Below are positions 41,096 to 49,756 of a stretch of DNA of 64,000 nucleotides, piece after piece; within the stretch, counting starts at the first letter, position 1, and each line of letters opens with the position of its first letter. This DNA is from Actinomadura rupiterrae (GTDB lineage: Bacteria; Actinomycetota; Actinomycetes; Streptosporangiales; Streptosporangiaceae): the NCBI RefSeq assembly GCF_024172125.1, contig NZ_JAMZEA010000001.1, positions 124,001-188,000 on the forward strand, given 5' to 3'. The notes below the pieces were generated by a model, which did no database searches, had not been told where the DNA came from, and saw only the letters and a program-made list of their open reading frames with translations. The position numbers were made by a program, and so were the translations under genes.

Positions 41096-42339
41096 CGGCC
41101 GAGCCCCAACAGCTCCTGAAGGGACGTTCCGCTCTCACGTCCGAGAGCCGGAAGGCCCACCGCCGAGAAGAACGGCTGCGCGGCCGTCAGGTTGGCCCTG
41201 TCGACGCCTGGGATGGCCGCTGGCGGGACGCCATAGCGCGGGGCATTCTGGGCACCCCGGACATTGATGCCGCTTCCAGCGGGCTCAGAGCACTGCGCGT
41301 TGCCGTTGAACTTGGCCGGCTTCAGATCCGTGGTCCCGTTCCGGTACTGCGTCCCGCCGTAGCCGCGAGTACACGGCTGCGGGTTGAAGAACGTGTTGAC
41401 CAGACCGAGCCGAAGCTTCCCGTCCTGGACGATGGACGGCCCGATGGCCGACACCTTCGGCAGGTTCGAAAGCGTCGTCTCAAGACCGGGCAACCGAGCG
41501 TCCGTGAGCCGAGACGTCGTGAGCAGGTTGGCCAGCAGGATCGGAAGACCGGGCTGGAGTTCCTTGATCAGGCGGGACGTCTCCTGCAACGCGGGTGGGC
41601 CGTTCGCGAGGATCTTCCGCAGGTCCACGTCCGACGAGCGGAGCTGCTGCGCGAGCAGGTGAGAGCTCGACGCGAAGTCCTTGAACGCCTGGGCCTCGTC
41701 GTTCTGCGTCTTCAGGACGACGTTCCCGTTCCGGATCAGCGAGTCCGTCTGCGGGAACGCCTTGTCCGACGCGGAGATGAACTCGCCGCTCGTGTCCAGG
41801 AGCTTCTGGAGGTGCGGGCCCTGACCGGCGAAGGCCTGGCCCAGCTCGTCCACCACGACCTTCAGATCGTTCAGCGGCAGCGTCCCGGCCAGGTCGTTGA
41901 TGCTCTTCAGCGTCTCCGCGACCGGGGTGGGCGTGGTCGTCGCACTGCGCGGGATCACAGTGCCCTGCGCGAGGTACGGACCGCCGTCCCGCTCGGGCTC
42001 CAGCTCGACGTACTGCTCACCCACGGCCGACCTGTTGGCGACGATCGCCTTCAGGTCGCGCGGGATGTTGGGCGCGTTGTCGTCGATGTGCAGTTCGGCC
42101 ATCACGCCATCGGACGTGAGCTTCAGGTCACCGACCTTGCCTACCGAGATCCCCCGGTACGAGACGGCCGAGCCCTTGAACAGGCCGCCCGTCGTGCCCA
42201 TGTCCATCTTGACGACGTAGTAGCCGCGCAGCCCGACGTACTTCCCCAGGTCCGCGTACGTGATCGAGATATACGAGATCACGAACAGGGCCAGCAGGGT
42301 GAAGACGATGGCCTTCAGGCGAGCGCCGACGGTCAGCAT
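41092..42339 (-). CDS. mceF: Mce-family protein, sixth subunit (MceF-like)
   Basis: 415 aa from ATG 42339 (MLTVGARLKAIVFTLLALFV), one base after the preceding stop. An N-terminal membrane helix, then the MlaD/Mce domain (about 35-115: VKMDMGTTGGLFKGSAVSYR, GISVGKVGDLKL), then the long helical region of cluster Mce proteins (to about 260), then a Pro/Gly-rich C-terminal tail. Mce subunits assemble into a hydrophobic tube that carries lipids across the envelope. Sixth of six Mce genes in order, hence MceF. Confidence 0.93.
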   Translation of the reverse strand: MLTVGARLKAIVFTLLALFVISYISITYADLGKYVGLRGYYVVKMDMGTTGGLFKGSAVSYRGISVGKVGDLKLTSDGVMAELHIDDNAPNIPRDLKAIVANRSAVGEQYVELEPERDGGPYLAQGTVIPRSATTTPTPVAETLKSINDLAGTLPLNDLKVVVDELGQAFAGQGPHLQKLLDTSGEFISASDKAFPQTDSLIRNGNVVLKTQNDEAQAFKDFASSSHLLAQQLRSSDVDLRKILANGPPALQETSRLIKELQPGLPILLANLLTTSRLTDARLPGLETTLSNLPKVSAIGPSIVQDGKLRLGLVNTFFNPQPCTRGYGGTQYRNGTTDLKPAKFNGNAQCSEPAGSGINVRGAQNAPRYGVPPAAIPGVDRANLTAAQPFFSAVGLPALGRESGTSLQELLGLGR

Positions 42340-42340
42340 G

Positions 42341-43594
42341 TCAGTTGCCTCCCAGAGTCGGCAGGGGCAGCGCCGGACGGTTCGGATCCGTCCCGCCGGA
42401 GCCTCCCGAGCCACCCGCCGGGGTGGTCGGACCCACCGGTTGCTGTGGAGTGGTCGTTGGCGACGAGGTCGGCTTCGAAGAGGGCGACGAGGTGTTCGCC
42501 GGGCACGGAGTCGGCAGTGGCCCGGCCGGTGGAGAGTTCTCGGCCAGCGCGCGCAGCCTGGGCGCGTTCTTCTTCTGGTCCGTCTCCTGGACGGGCGGGA
42601 TGACGCAGTCGTTGCCTGGCGCCGCGATGACCGTCATGTAGCCGTTCAGGTAGTCGCCCTTCACGGCCTTCATCGCCTCGTCCGTGAACGGATACGTGAA
42701 GAGAATCTGGAGCGACTTCGGCAGGTCCCGCCCGGAGTCGGCCAGCTTCTGCACGACCACGTCGAGCGAGTTCAGATCGGCCACGGTGTTGTCGCGGCTC
42801 TTGTTCAGCACGCCCGTGGCGACCTTCGACAGGTCATCGAGCTTCTGAAGCATCTGGACGAGCTGCCCTCGCTGATCAGAGAGCACCTTCAACCCGGGCG
42901 ACAGGTCGGTCAGCACCGTGTCCACCTGGCCGCGCCGAGCCGCCACGGTCGAAGACAGGCGATTCAACCCGTCCAGCGCGTCCACGATCGACTGACGGTT
43001 CGTGTTCAACGTCGTAGTCAGCTTGTTGAGCTGCTCCAGCGAAGACCGAACTTGCGGCTCGCGCCCGTTCAACGTCCGGTTCAGCTCCCGCGTGATCGTC
43101 CGGATCTGCGGCAGCCCACCCCCGGACAGCAGCATCGACAGCGCACCGAAAACTTCCTCGGTATCAGCGTTGCGAGTCGTCCGAGAGAGCGGAATCGTCG
43201 CGCCGTTGGCCAGCCGAGCCGTGGACGCGTCCGACGTAGGGGCGGAGATCTTGATGTACTTCTCCCCCAGCAAGCTCGACTGCTCCAGGTTCGCCGTCGC
43301 GTTGGCCGGAAGCCGCACGTCCCCGTTGATCAGGACGGTCGCATCGGCGTACCAGGCGTTGTCGGGAAGCGAGATCTTCTTCACCCGTCCCACAGGCACG
43401 TCGTTCACGCGCACAGCGGCCTGCGGGACGAGGTTCAGAGCGTTCTGCAACTGCACATGCACGGTGTACGGGTGCGAGCCCAGCGAAGCGCCACCAGGCA
43501 ACGGCAGTTGCTCCACCGAAACCTGCGAGCACCCCGCAGCCAGCACAGCGGACGCGGCCACCGCACACACACCGGCGAGACGGAAACGTCGCAT
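42341..43594 (-). CDS. mceE: Mce-family lipoprotein, fifth subunit (MceE-like, LprK type)
   Basis: 417 aa. ATG 43594 (MRRFRLAGVCAVAASAVLAA) overlaps the upstream stop by one base. The signal peptide ends in lipobox LAAGC, so this is the lipid-anchored subunit, as in all MceE/LprK. MlaD/Mce domain about 40-120 (VRVNDVPVGRVKKISLPDNA), then helical needle region to about 300, and a Pro/Ser/Thr-rich tail with PTSSPTTTPQQPVGPTTPAG. The open frame extends to 43750 but lacks a signal sequence there. Confidence 0.94.
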   Translation of the reverse strand: MRRFRLAGVCAVAASAVLAAGCSQVSVEQLPLPGGASLGSHPYTVHVQLQNALNLVPQAAVRVNDVPVGRVKKISLPDNAWYADATVLINGDVRLPANATANLEQSSLLGEKYIKISAPTSDASTARLANGATIPLSRTTRNADTEEVFGALSMLLSGGGLPQIRTITRELNRTLNGREPQVRSSLEQLNKLTTTLNTNRQSIVDALDGLNRLSSTVAARRGQVDTVLTDLSPGLKVLSDQRGQLVQMLQKLDDLSKVATGVLNKSRDNTVADLNSLDVVVQKLADSGRDLPKSLQILFTYPFTDEAMKAVKGDYLNGYMTVIAAPGNDCVIPPVQETDQKKNAPRLRALAENSPPAGPLPTPCPANTSSPSSKPTSSPTTTPQQPVGPTTPAGGSGGSGGTDPNRPALPLPTLGGN

Positions 43595-44778
43595 CACCGA
43601 CCTCCCCCTGCGTAGACCTGACCGGCGGGCGGGAACGGCAGCGCGGGAAGGGTTCCCGAGCCGGACGGCCCGACGGCCGTGAGGCCGTTCGTCTGGAGCC
43701 GGCTGCACTGGAGTTTCAGAGCGGGCGTCTGAGCAGAGGCAGCCGCGCACACCGGACGCGTGTCGGCTCCCGTCCCCTCCAGGCCCTTCTGGGAGAGGTT
43801 GCCGAACGCCTTGGTGATCTCCAGCAGGTTGCCGCGGGACATCAGCGTCCGGGTGTCGGGGTCGTAGGCGTTCAACGCGTTCTGCGTCAGCACCGGCGCG
43901 TTGTCGAGAACCTCGGCCAGCGACGCCCGCTGATCCATCAGCACCTGCGTGATGTTGGCGAGCTTGTCCACGTTCCGCTTCAAGGCATCCCGGTTGTCGG
44001 TGATGAAGCCCTTGACCTCGGCCAACGCCTGGGCCAGCCCCCGAAGCGCACCGGCCAAGTCCTGACGGTCGTCCGCCAAGAACCCGCTGACATCAGCCAA
44101 CTGCTGCTCCGCCAACCGGATCTGCGAGTCGTTGCCCCGCAGCATCGCCGTGAAGCGGTTGAGGTTGCTGATCGTCGCGTACAGGTCGCCGGACGAGTGG
44201 TTCAGCGTCTGCGAGAGCTGTCCGAGGTTGGCGATGGTCGTGTTGAACATCCGCCCGTTGCCGTCGAGGTTCGCCGCGCCCGTGTGGATCACCGACGACA
44301 GGGCGCCCCGAGCGTTCACACCGTTGGGCCCAAGGTCGCTGCTGAACTTCCGCACGCTGTCGTACAGCGAGTCCAGCTCCAGCGGCGTAGCCGTCCGGCT
44401 CACATCGATGGTCGAGTTGTCGGCCATCCGCGGCCCGCCGCCATAGGCAGGCGCGAGCTGCACGTACCGGTCGGACACCAGGTTCGGCGCGATGACGATC
44501 GCCCGCGCATCGGACGGCACGGGCACGTCCTTGTTCACGCGCATCGTGACCGCGACCTGCGTGCCGTGCGGCTTCACCGACTGGATGCTGCCGACCTTCA
44601 CGCCCAGCACCCGGACGTCCGAGCCCGGGTACACGCCGATCGCCGTGGCGAAGTCGGCGTGCAGGACGCGCGTCGGCTTGTTGCCCAGCACCACGTACAG
44701 CGCGACGGCGACGAGCAGGACGAACACCGCGACGATGATCTCCATGGCGCGGATGCGGTGGTCCCGGAGGGCGCTCAT
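43594..44778 (-). CDS. mceD: Mce-family protein, fourth subunit (MceD-like)
   Basis: 394 aa. ATG 44778 overlaps the mceC stop by one base. Membrane helix (MEIIVAVFVLLVAVALYVVL), Mce domain (about 40-120: FATAIGVYPGSDVRVLGVKV, GSIQSVKPHG), helical region to about 310, then a variable tail with two Cys (RPVCAAAS, LQCSRL). Same role as the other shuttle subunits. Order and coupling place it as MceD. Confidence 0.94.
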   Translation of the reverse strand: MSALRDHRIRAMEIIVAVFVLLVAVALYVVLGNKPTRVLHADFATAIGVYPGSDVRVLGVKVGSIQSVKPHGTQVAVTMRVNKDVPVPSDARAIVIAPNLVSDRYVQLAPAYGGGPRMADNSTIDVSRTATPLELDSLYDSVRKFSSDLGPNGVNARGALSSVIHTGAANLDGNGRMFNTTIANLGQLSQTLNHSSGDLYATISNLNRFTAMLRGNDSQIRLAEQQLADVSGFLADDRQDLAGALRGLAQALAEVKGFITDNRDALKRNVDKLANITQVLMDQRASLAEVLDNAPVLTQNALNAYDPDTRTLMSRGNLLEITKAFGNLSQKGLEGTGADTRPVCAAASAQTPALKLQCSRLQTNGLTAVGPSGSGTLPALPFPPAGQVYAGGGR

Positions 44779-45815
44779 CAGCGGCCTCCCGTCAGGTGCG
44801 GGGGCTCGCAGCCGACGGCCGGCGGCTGCCAGCGGCCGTTGCTGAGGTACTCCTTGGGGACGGTCCCGCAGAGGTAGCCGTCGATCCAGCGGCCGTTGCC
44901 GGTGGCGTTGACGACCATGCGGGTGTAGGGGGCCGCGACGCGGATGGCCCGGTCGAGGTTGGACTGGTTGCGTTGCAGCATGTCGGTGACCTGGTCCAGG
45001 TGGCGCAGCATCGGGGAGATCGGGCCCTCCAGCCGCTGGACGAGCTTGACCAGCGCCTCGCCGAGGGCCTCGGTGCCGGTCAGCAGGCGGTGGATCGCCT
45101 CGCGCCGGTTGCGGAGCTCGGCGAGCAGCAGGTTGCCGTCCTTGAAGAGGGTCTCGAACTGGGAGTTCTGCGCGGCGAGCGTGCCGGACAGCTGCTTGGT
45201 CCCGGCGAGCAGCCGGGCCAGGTCGGCGTCCCGGCTCGCGATCGTCTTCGACAGCGCGGACAGGCCGGTGAGGGCGGTGCGCACCTCGGCGGGCGTGTTC
45301 TCGAACGTCTTGGAGATCGTGGTGAGGCTCTGGGCCATCTTCACCGTGTCGACCTGCTGGAAGGTGCGGCCGAGGTCCTCGAACGCGGTGGTCACGTCGT
45401 ACGGCGAGACCGTCCGGCTCAGCGGGATCGGGTCGCGGGGGTTCTGGGTGCGGCCGCCGAGCGGGTCGAGCGCGAGGTACTTCGAGCCGAGCAGCGTCTT
45501 GATCATGATCGTCGCGGTGCTGGCGTCGCCGACCCAGGTGTGCTTGACCCGGAAGGTGACCTTGACCTTGTTCCCGGCGAGCGAGACGCCGGTGACCTTG
45601 CCGACCTTGACGCCCGCGACGCGGACCTCCTGGCCGTCCTTGAGGCCGGCGGCCTCGGAGAAGTACGCCTTGTAGGTCGTGCCGCCGCCGACGATGGGCA
45701 GGTCGTCCACGCGGTAGGCGAGCAGGCCGGCGACCAGGATCAGCGCCATCCCGATGATCGCGATCGGGATCGGGTTGCGGTCGCGGAGCGGTTTGACGTG
45801 CGGGAACAGCCTCAT
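44778..45815 (-). CDS. mceC: Mce-family protein, third subunit (MceC-like)
   Basis: 345 aa from ATG 45815 (MRLFPHVKPLRDRNPIPIAI), overlapping mceB by 4 bp; the open frame to 45932 lies inside mceB. Membrane helix about 16-35, Mce domain (about 45-125: SEAAGLKDGQEVRVAGVKVG, HTWVGDASTATI), helical region, and a compact C-terminal Cys-containing end (GYLCGTVPKEYL). Shuttle subunit of the importer. Confidence 0.94.
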   Translation of the reverse strand: MRLFPHVKPLRDRNPIPIAIIGMALILVAGLLAYRVDDLPIVGGGTTYKAYFSEAAGLKDGQEVRVAGVKVGKVTGVSLAGNKVKVTFRVKHTWVGDASTATIMIKTLLGSKYLALDPLGGRTQNPRDPIPLSRTVSPYDVTTAFEDLGRTFQQVDTVKMAQSLTTISKTFENTPAEVRTALTGLSALSKTIASRDADLARLLAGTKQLSGTLAAQNSQFETLFKDGNLLLAELRNRREAIHRLLTGTEALGEALVKLVQRLEGPISPMLRHLDQVTDMLQRNQSNLDRAIRVAAPYTRMVVNATGNGRWIDGYLCGTVPKEYLSNGRWQPPAVGCEPPHLTGGR

Positions 45816-46870
45816 CCTCGGCACCTCGCGTCCTTCAGCGGGACGCCGGTGGGCGGCGGGCGGTGGTCGATGTCGGAACCGGCATAGTGGACGCCGATCA
45901 ACTGGACCTCGCACTGGTAGAAGTTCATCCACGAGCCGTAGGAGCCGAGCCGCCCGATGGTGCCGGCCTTCTCCGGGAAGCGCCGCAGGAAGTTCTCCAC
46001 GAGCGGCTGGTCGCGGTTCAGGTTGGTGGCGAGCCGGTCGAGCTGGACGATGCCGTTGCGCAGCGGCTCGCGGCCGTCGTTCAGGAACCCGGCGGTCGCG
46101 TCGGCGAGGTCGCTGATGCCCTGGAACGAGTCGCCGATGGCCTTGCGGTCGGCGGCGAGGCCGGAGGTGAACTCGCGGAGCGTCGAGACGAGGCTGACGA
46201 GCTGCTTGTCGCGGTTGTTGACGGTCTCCACGACGGTCGTGAGGTTGTGGATGACGTCGCCGATCACCTGGTCGCGGTCGGCGAGGGTGTTGGTGAGCTG
46301 CCCGACGGTGCGGAGCAGGCTGGTGACCGTCCCGCCCTCGCCCTGGAGCACCTGGACGATCGACTCCGACAGCTTGTTCACGTCACCCGGTGACAGCGCC
46401 TGCATCAGCGGTTGGAACCCCTGGAACAGCTGCGTCAGGTTCAGCGGGCCGGTGGTGCGGTCGACGGGGATCGTCCCGCCGCGCGGCATGTACTGGCCGG
46501 GCGCGCCCGCGCCCTGGTCGAGGGCGATGTAGCGGCCGCCGACCAGGTTCAGGTACTTCACGGACGCGGTGACCGTGGACGGCAGGCGCCGGTTGCGGTC
46601 CACCGAGAACTTCACCAGCGCGAGCCGGTGGTCGGTGACGCTGATCTTCTGGACCTGCCCGACCCGGACACCCGCGATCCGCACGCCGTGCCCCGGGTGC
46701 AGACCCGCGACGTCGTTGAACTTGGCGTAGTAGGACACGCGGTCACCGGACGTGGTGTCGGTGATGCTGGCCGCGAGCAGCGCGGTCGAGGCGACCGTGA
46801 CCGCGATGAAGATGATCGACGAGATCAGCGGGACGCCGAGGCCCTTGAGGCCCTGGCCGGTGAGCTTCAC
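45812..46870 (-). CDS. mceB: Mce-family protein, second subunit (MceB-like)
   Basis: 352 aa. ATG 46870 overlaps the mceA stop by 4 bp. Membrane helix (LISSIIFIAVTVASTALLAA), Mce domain (about 40-120: AKFNDVAGLHPGHGVRIAGV, RVGQVQKISVTD), long helical part, C-terminal FYQCEVQLIGVHYAG typical of MceB. Role as for the other subunits. Confidence 0.95.
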   Translation of the reverse strand: MKLTGQGLKGLGVPLISSIIFIAVTVASTALLAASITDTTSGDRVSYYAKFNDVAGLHPGHGVRIAGVRVGQVQKISVTDHRLALVKFSVDRNRRLPSTVTASVKYLNLVGGRYIALDQGAGAPGQYMPRGGTIPVDRTTGPLNLTQLFQGFQPLMQALSPGDVNKLSESIVQVLQGEGGTVTSLLRTVGQLTNTLADRDQVIGDVIHNLTTVVETVNNRDKQLVSLVSTLREFTSGLAADRKAIGDSFQGISDLADATAGFLNDGREPLRNGIVQLDRLATNLNRDQPLVENFLRRFPEKAGTIGRLGSYGSWMNFYQCEVQLIGVHYAGSDIDHRPPPTGVPLKDARCRG

Positions 46871-48144
46871 TTCACCGTCACCTCCGTCCCGCGGTAGATG
46901 GGGCCGACCAGGACCGACGACCAGTCCGGAAGCTGGTCGGGCACCTGGTCCATGGACGGCGCGACGAACTCGTTCACCAGGTCGTTCTCCGAGGCCGAGT
47001 TGGCGGGGCCGAGTCCGGAGCCGGGGACCGCGCCCGCGGTCGGCGCGCCGACCCGGACGGCCTTCGGGGACTTGCCGCCGCCGGGGTAGTAGGGGGCGCT
47101 GTAGCAGCGGGGGCCGCCGCCGGGGCCGTAGTGGACGGCGTCCTTGCCCGGTTCGTACCGGCCCTTGTTCTGCACCGAGACGACGATCGCGTGGACGCCG
47201 TGCCTGTCGGTGCCCTTGCCCATGACCCGGTCCATCTGCGGGATGAAGTCGGCGAGGGCGCGGAAGGTGCAGGGCGCGGCGGGCGCGTAGCGGCGGAGCA
47301 GGTCCAGGCTGGCGCGGCTCTCGGTGGAGAGCGCGATCATGTTGCCGCCGTTGCGGCGGAAGAAGTCGCCGAGGTCGTCGGCGGCCTGGCCGGTGGTGTC
47401 GAACAGCGACGACAGGTTCTGGCGCTGGTCGACGATCGTCCGGCTGGTGCTCGCGAAGTCGGTGAGCGCGTTGAGGAGGTCGGGCGACGCGTCCGCCCAG
47501 TTCTGGGAGAACGTGGCGAGCTGCCGGAAGTTCTCGCTGAGCGCCGGGACGTCCGGGTTGAGCTTCTTGAGGTAGGAGTCGAGCTGGACGAAGTTGCGGC
47601 CGAGCTGGTCGCCGCGTCCTTCGAGGGCGGTCGACATCGCGTTCAGCGTGGCCGACAGCTTCGCGGGCTGGAGCGTGTTGAGCAGCGCCATCGTGTTGTT
47701 GAGGACCTGGGACAGCTCGACGGCGTTCTGGCTGTGGTCCTCGTTGATCTGGCTGCCGTCGTGGACGGGCGAGGCGGTCGATCCGGGCGGCGGGACGAGC
47801 GAGACGAACCGCGCGCCGAACACCGTGGTCGGGAGCAGCTGCGCCTGGACGTCGCTCGGGACGAACCTCGCCTTGTCCGGGTTCAGCGCGAGCTTGAGCA
47901 CAGCGCCGTTGCCTTCGGACCGGATCGTGCGGACCTCGCCGACCACGACGCCGCGGACCTTCACGTCCGCCTGCTCGTGCATCTCGTGCCCGGCCGTCGA
48001 GGTGTGCAGCGTCACCATCGTGACCTTGGTGAACCGCTTGTCGTAGATCGCGATGGACAGCCAGATCAGCAGCGCCGGCACCAGCAGGAACGCGATGCCG
48101 AGGACGCGCTTCTCCAGCGTCTGCAGGGTCGTCGAACGCGCCAT
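46867..48144 (-). CDS. mceA: Mce-family protein, first subunit (MceA-like)
   Basis: 425 aa from ATG 48144 (MARSTTLQTLEKRVLGIAFL), two bases after the yrbEB stop; the open frame reaching 48885 is a shadow of yrbEB. Membrane helix about 14-35, Mce domain (about 38-120: EMHEQADVKVRGVVVGEVRT), helical needle region to about 290, then a Pro/Gly-rich C-terminal part. First shuttle subunit of the importer. Confidence 0.95.
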   Translation of the reverse strand: MARSTTLQTLEKRVLGIAFLLVPALLIWLSIAIYDKRFTKVTMVTLHTSTAGHEMHEQADVKVRGVVVGEVRTIRSEGNGAVLKLALNPDKARFVPSDVQAQLLPTTVFGARFVSLVPPPGSTASPVHDGSQINEDHSQNAVELSQVLNNTMALLNTLQPAKLSATLNAMSTALEGRGDQLGRNFVQLDSYLKKLNPDVPALSENFRQLATFSQNWADASPDLLNALTDFASTSRTIVDQRQNLSSLFDTTGQAADDLGDFFRRNGGNMIALSTESRASLDLLRRYAPAAPCTFRALADFIPQMDRVMGKGTDRHGVHAIVVSVQNKGRYEPGKDAVHYGPGGGPRCYSAPYYPGGGKSPKAVRVGAPTAGAVPGSGLGPANSASENDLVNEFVAPSMDQVPDQLPDWSSVLVGPIYRGTEVTVK

Positions 48145-48146
48145 CG

Positions 48147-48968
48147 CTACCCCGTCACCTTCACGGTCGTCGTCGCGCCCCAGATGGCGAGGCTGACGAA
48201 GAAGTCGGTCACGCTGATCAGCACGATCGCCGTCCGGACGGCCCGTCCGACCGCGACGCCCACCCCGGCGGGGCCTCCGACGGCGCGGTAGCCGTAGTAG
48301 CAGTGCGCCAGGATCACCATGACGCTGAAGATCAGCACCTTGACGAAGGACAGGACCACGTCTTCTGGTGCTAGGAACAGGTTGAAGTAGTGGTCGTACG
48401 TGCCTGTCGACTGGCCGTTGATGAGTACGGTGACCTCGCGCGATGCGAGGTACGAACTCAGCAGTCCGATGCCGTACAGCGGGATGATCGCGACCGTCCC
48501 GGCGACGATCCGGGACGTCACCAGGTACGGGAGGCTCGTGATGCCCATGCCTTCGAGGGCGTCGATCTCCTCGTTGATGCGCATCGCGCCGAGCTGCGCG
48601 GTGAAGCCCGCGCCCACGGTCGCCGATAGCGCCAGACCTGAGACCAGTGGGGCGATCTCCCGGGTGTTGAAGTAGGCGGAGACGAAGCCGGTGAAGGCCG
48701 CCGATCCGATCTGGTCGAGCGCCGCGTAGCCTTCGAGGCCGACGACGACACCCGTGAAGACCGTCATGCCGAGCATGACGCCGACCGTGCCGCCGATGAC
48801 CGCGAGCGCGCCGGAACCGAACGCGACCTCGCCGAGCAGGCGGACGATCTCCTTCGGGTAGCGGCGGAGCGCGCGCGGCGTCCACAGCAGGGCGCGGATG
48901 TAGAAGCCGAGCTGGTCGCCCGGCTGGTCCAGCCAGGTGTGCGGCCGGATGGTGCGTACGGTCGCCAT
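48147..48968 (-). CDS. yrbEB: YrbE/MlaE-family permease, second subunit (YrbEB-like)
   Basis: 273 aa. ATG 48968 overlaps the yrbEA stop by one base. MlaE signature NEEIDALEGMGITSLPYLVT; five or six hydrophobic segments. Forms the membrane channel with YrbEA, driven by the MceG ATPase. It is paralogous to the left-edge permease, and both keep the HCYYGY/HCYRGY motif followed by (A)xGGPxGVGVAxGRA. Confidence 0.95.
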   Translation of the reverse strand: MATVRTIRPHTWLDQPGDQLGFYIRALLWTPRALRRYPKEIVRLLGEVAFGSGALAVIGGTVGVMLGMTVFTGVVVGLEGYAALDQIGSAAFTGFVSAYFNTREIAPLVSGLALSATVGAGFTAQLGAMRINEEIDALEGMGITSLPYLVTSRIVAGTVAIIPLYGIGLLSSYLASREVTVLINGQSTGTYDHYFNLFLAPEDVVLSFVKVLIFSVMVILAHCYYGYRAVGGPAGVGVAVGRAVRTAIVLISVTDFFVSLAIWGATTTVKVTG

Positions 48969-49756
48969 CAGGCCCCCTTCGGCGGGACGATTTCGAGGTA
49001 CAGCGCGGTCAGCACGAGGTTCACGAAGAACAGCAGGAGGAACGTGACGACCACCGACTGGTTCACCGCGTCCCCCACGCCCTTCGGCCCCGGCCGCGGG
49101 TTCAGGCCGCGGTAGGACGCGACGACCCCGGCGATGAAGCCGAAGATCAGCGCCTTCAGCTCGCTCACGTACAGGTCGGGCAGCTGCGCCAGCGCCGAGA
49201 AGCTCGCCAGGTACGCGCCGGGCGTGCCGTCCTGGAGCTCGACGTTGAAGAAGTAGCCGCCCGCGACGCCGACGACCGAGACCAGCCCGTTCAGCAGGAC
49301 CGCGACGGCCGTGCAGGCGAGCACGCGCGGGACGACGAGGCGCTGGATGGGCGAGACGCCCATGACCTCCATCGCGTCCATCTCCTCGCGGATCGTCCGG
49401 GAGCCGAGGTCGGCGCAGATCGCCGAGCCGGCCGCGCCGGAGATCAGCAGCGCCACGATCAGCGGGCTGGCCTGCTGGACGACCGCCAGCACGGACGCGC
49501 CGCCGGTGAGCGACTGCGCGCCGAGCTGCTTGGCGAGCGACCCGACCTGGAGCGAGATGACCGCGCCGAACGGGATGGAGACGAGCATCGTCGGGAGGAT
49601 CGCGACCGACGCGATGAACCAGAACTGCTGGATCAGCTCGCGGACCTGGAACGGTCTCTTGAAGGTCATGGCGAGCACGGTGCCCGCCAGGGCGAACAGC
49701 CGTCCGGTCTGGCGCAGGGCCGCCGCTCCCGGTACGGATGCTTGGGGTGTTGTCAC
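48968..49756 (-). CDS. yrbEA: YrbE/MlaE-family permease, first subunit (YrbEA-like)
   Basis: 262 aa from GTG 49756, GGAG six bases upstream, overlapping the ATPase stop (GTGA). Signature EEMDAMEVMGVSPIQRLVVP; N-terminal amphipathic helix (FQVRELIQQFWFIASVA). Second gene of the operon after the ATPase. The longer open frame to 50371 lies within the ATPase gene and is rejected. Confidence 0.95.
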   Translation of the reverse strand: MTTPQASVPGAAALRQTGRLFALAGTVLAMTFKRPFQVRELIQQFWFIASVAILPTMLVSIPFGAVISLQVGSLAKQLGAQSLTGGASVLAVVQQASPLIVALLISGAAGSAICADLGSRTIREEMDAMEVMGVSPIQRLVVPRVLACTAVAVLLNGLVSVVGVAGGYFFNVELQDGTPGAYLASFSALAQLPDLYVSELKALIFGFIAGVVASYRGLNPRPGPKGVGDAVNQSVVVTFLLLFFVNLVLTALYLEIVPPKGA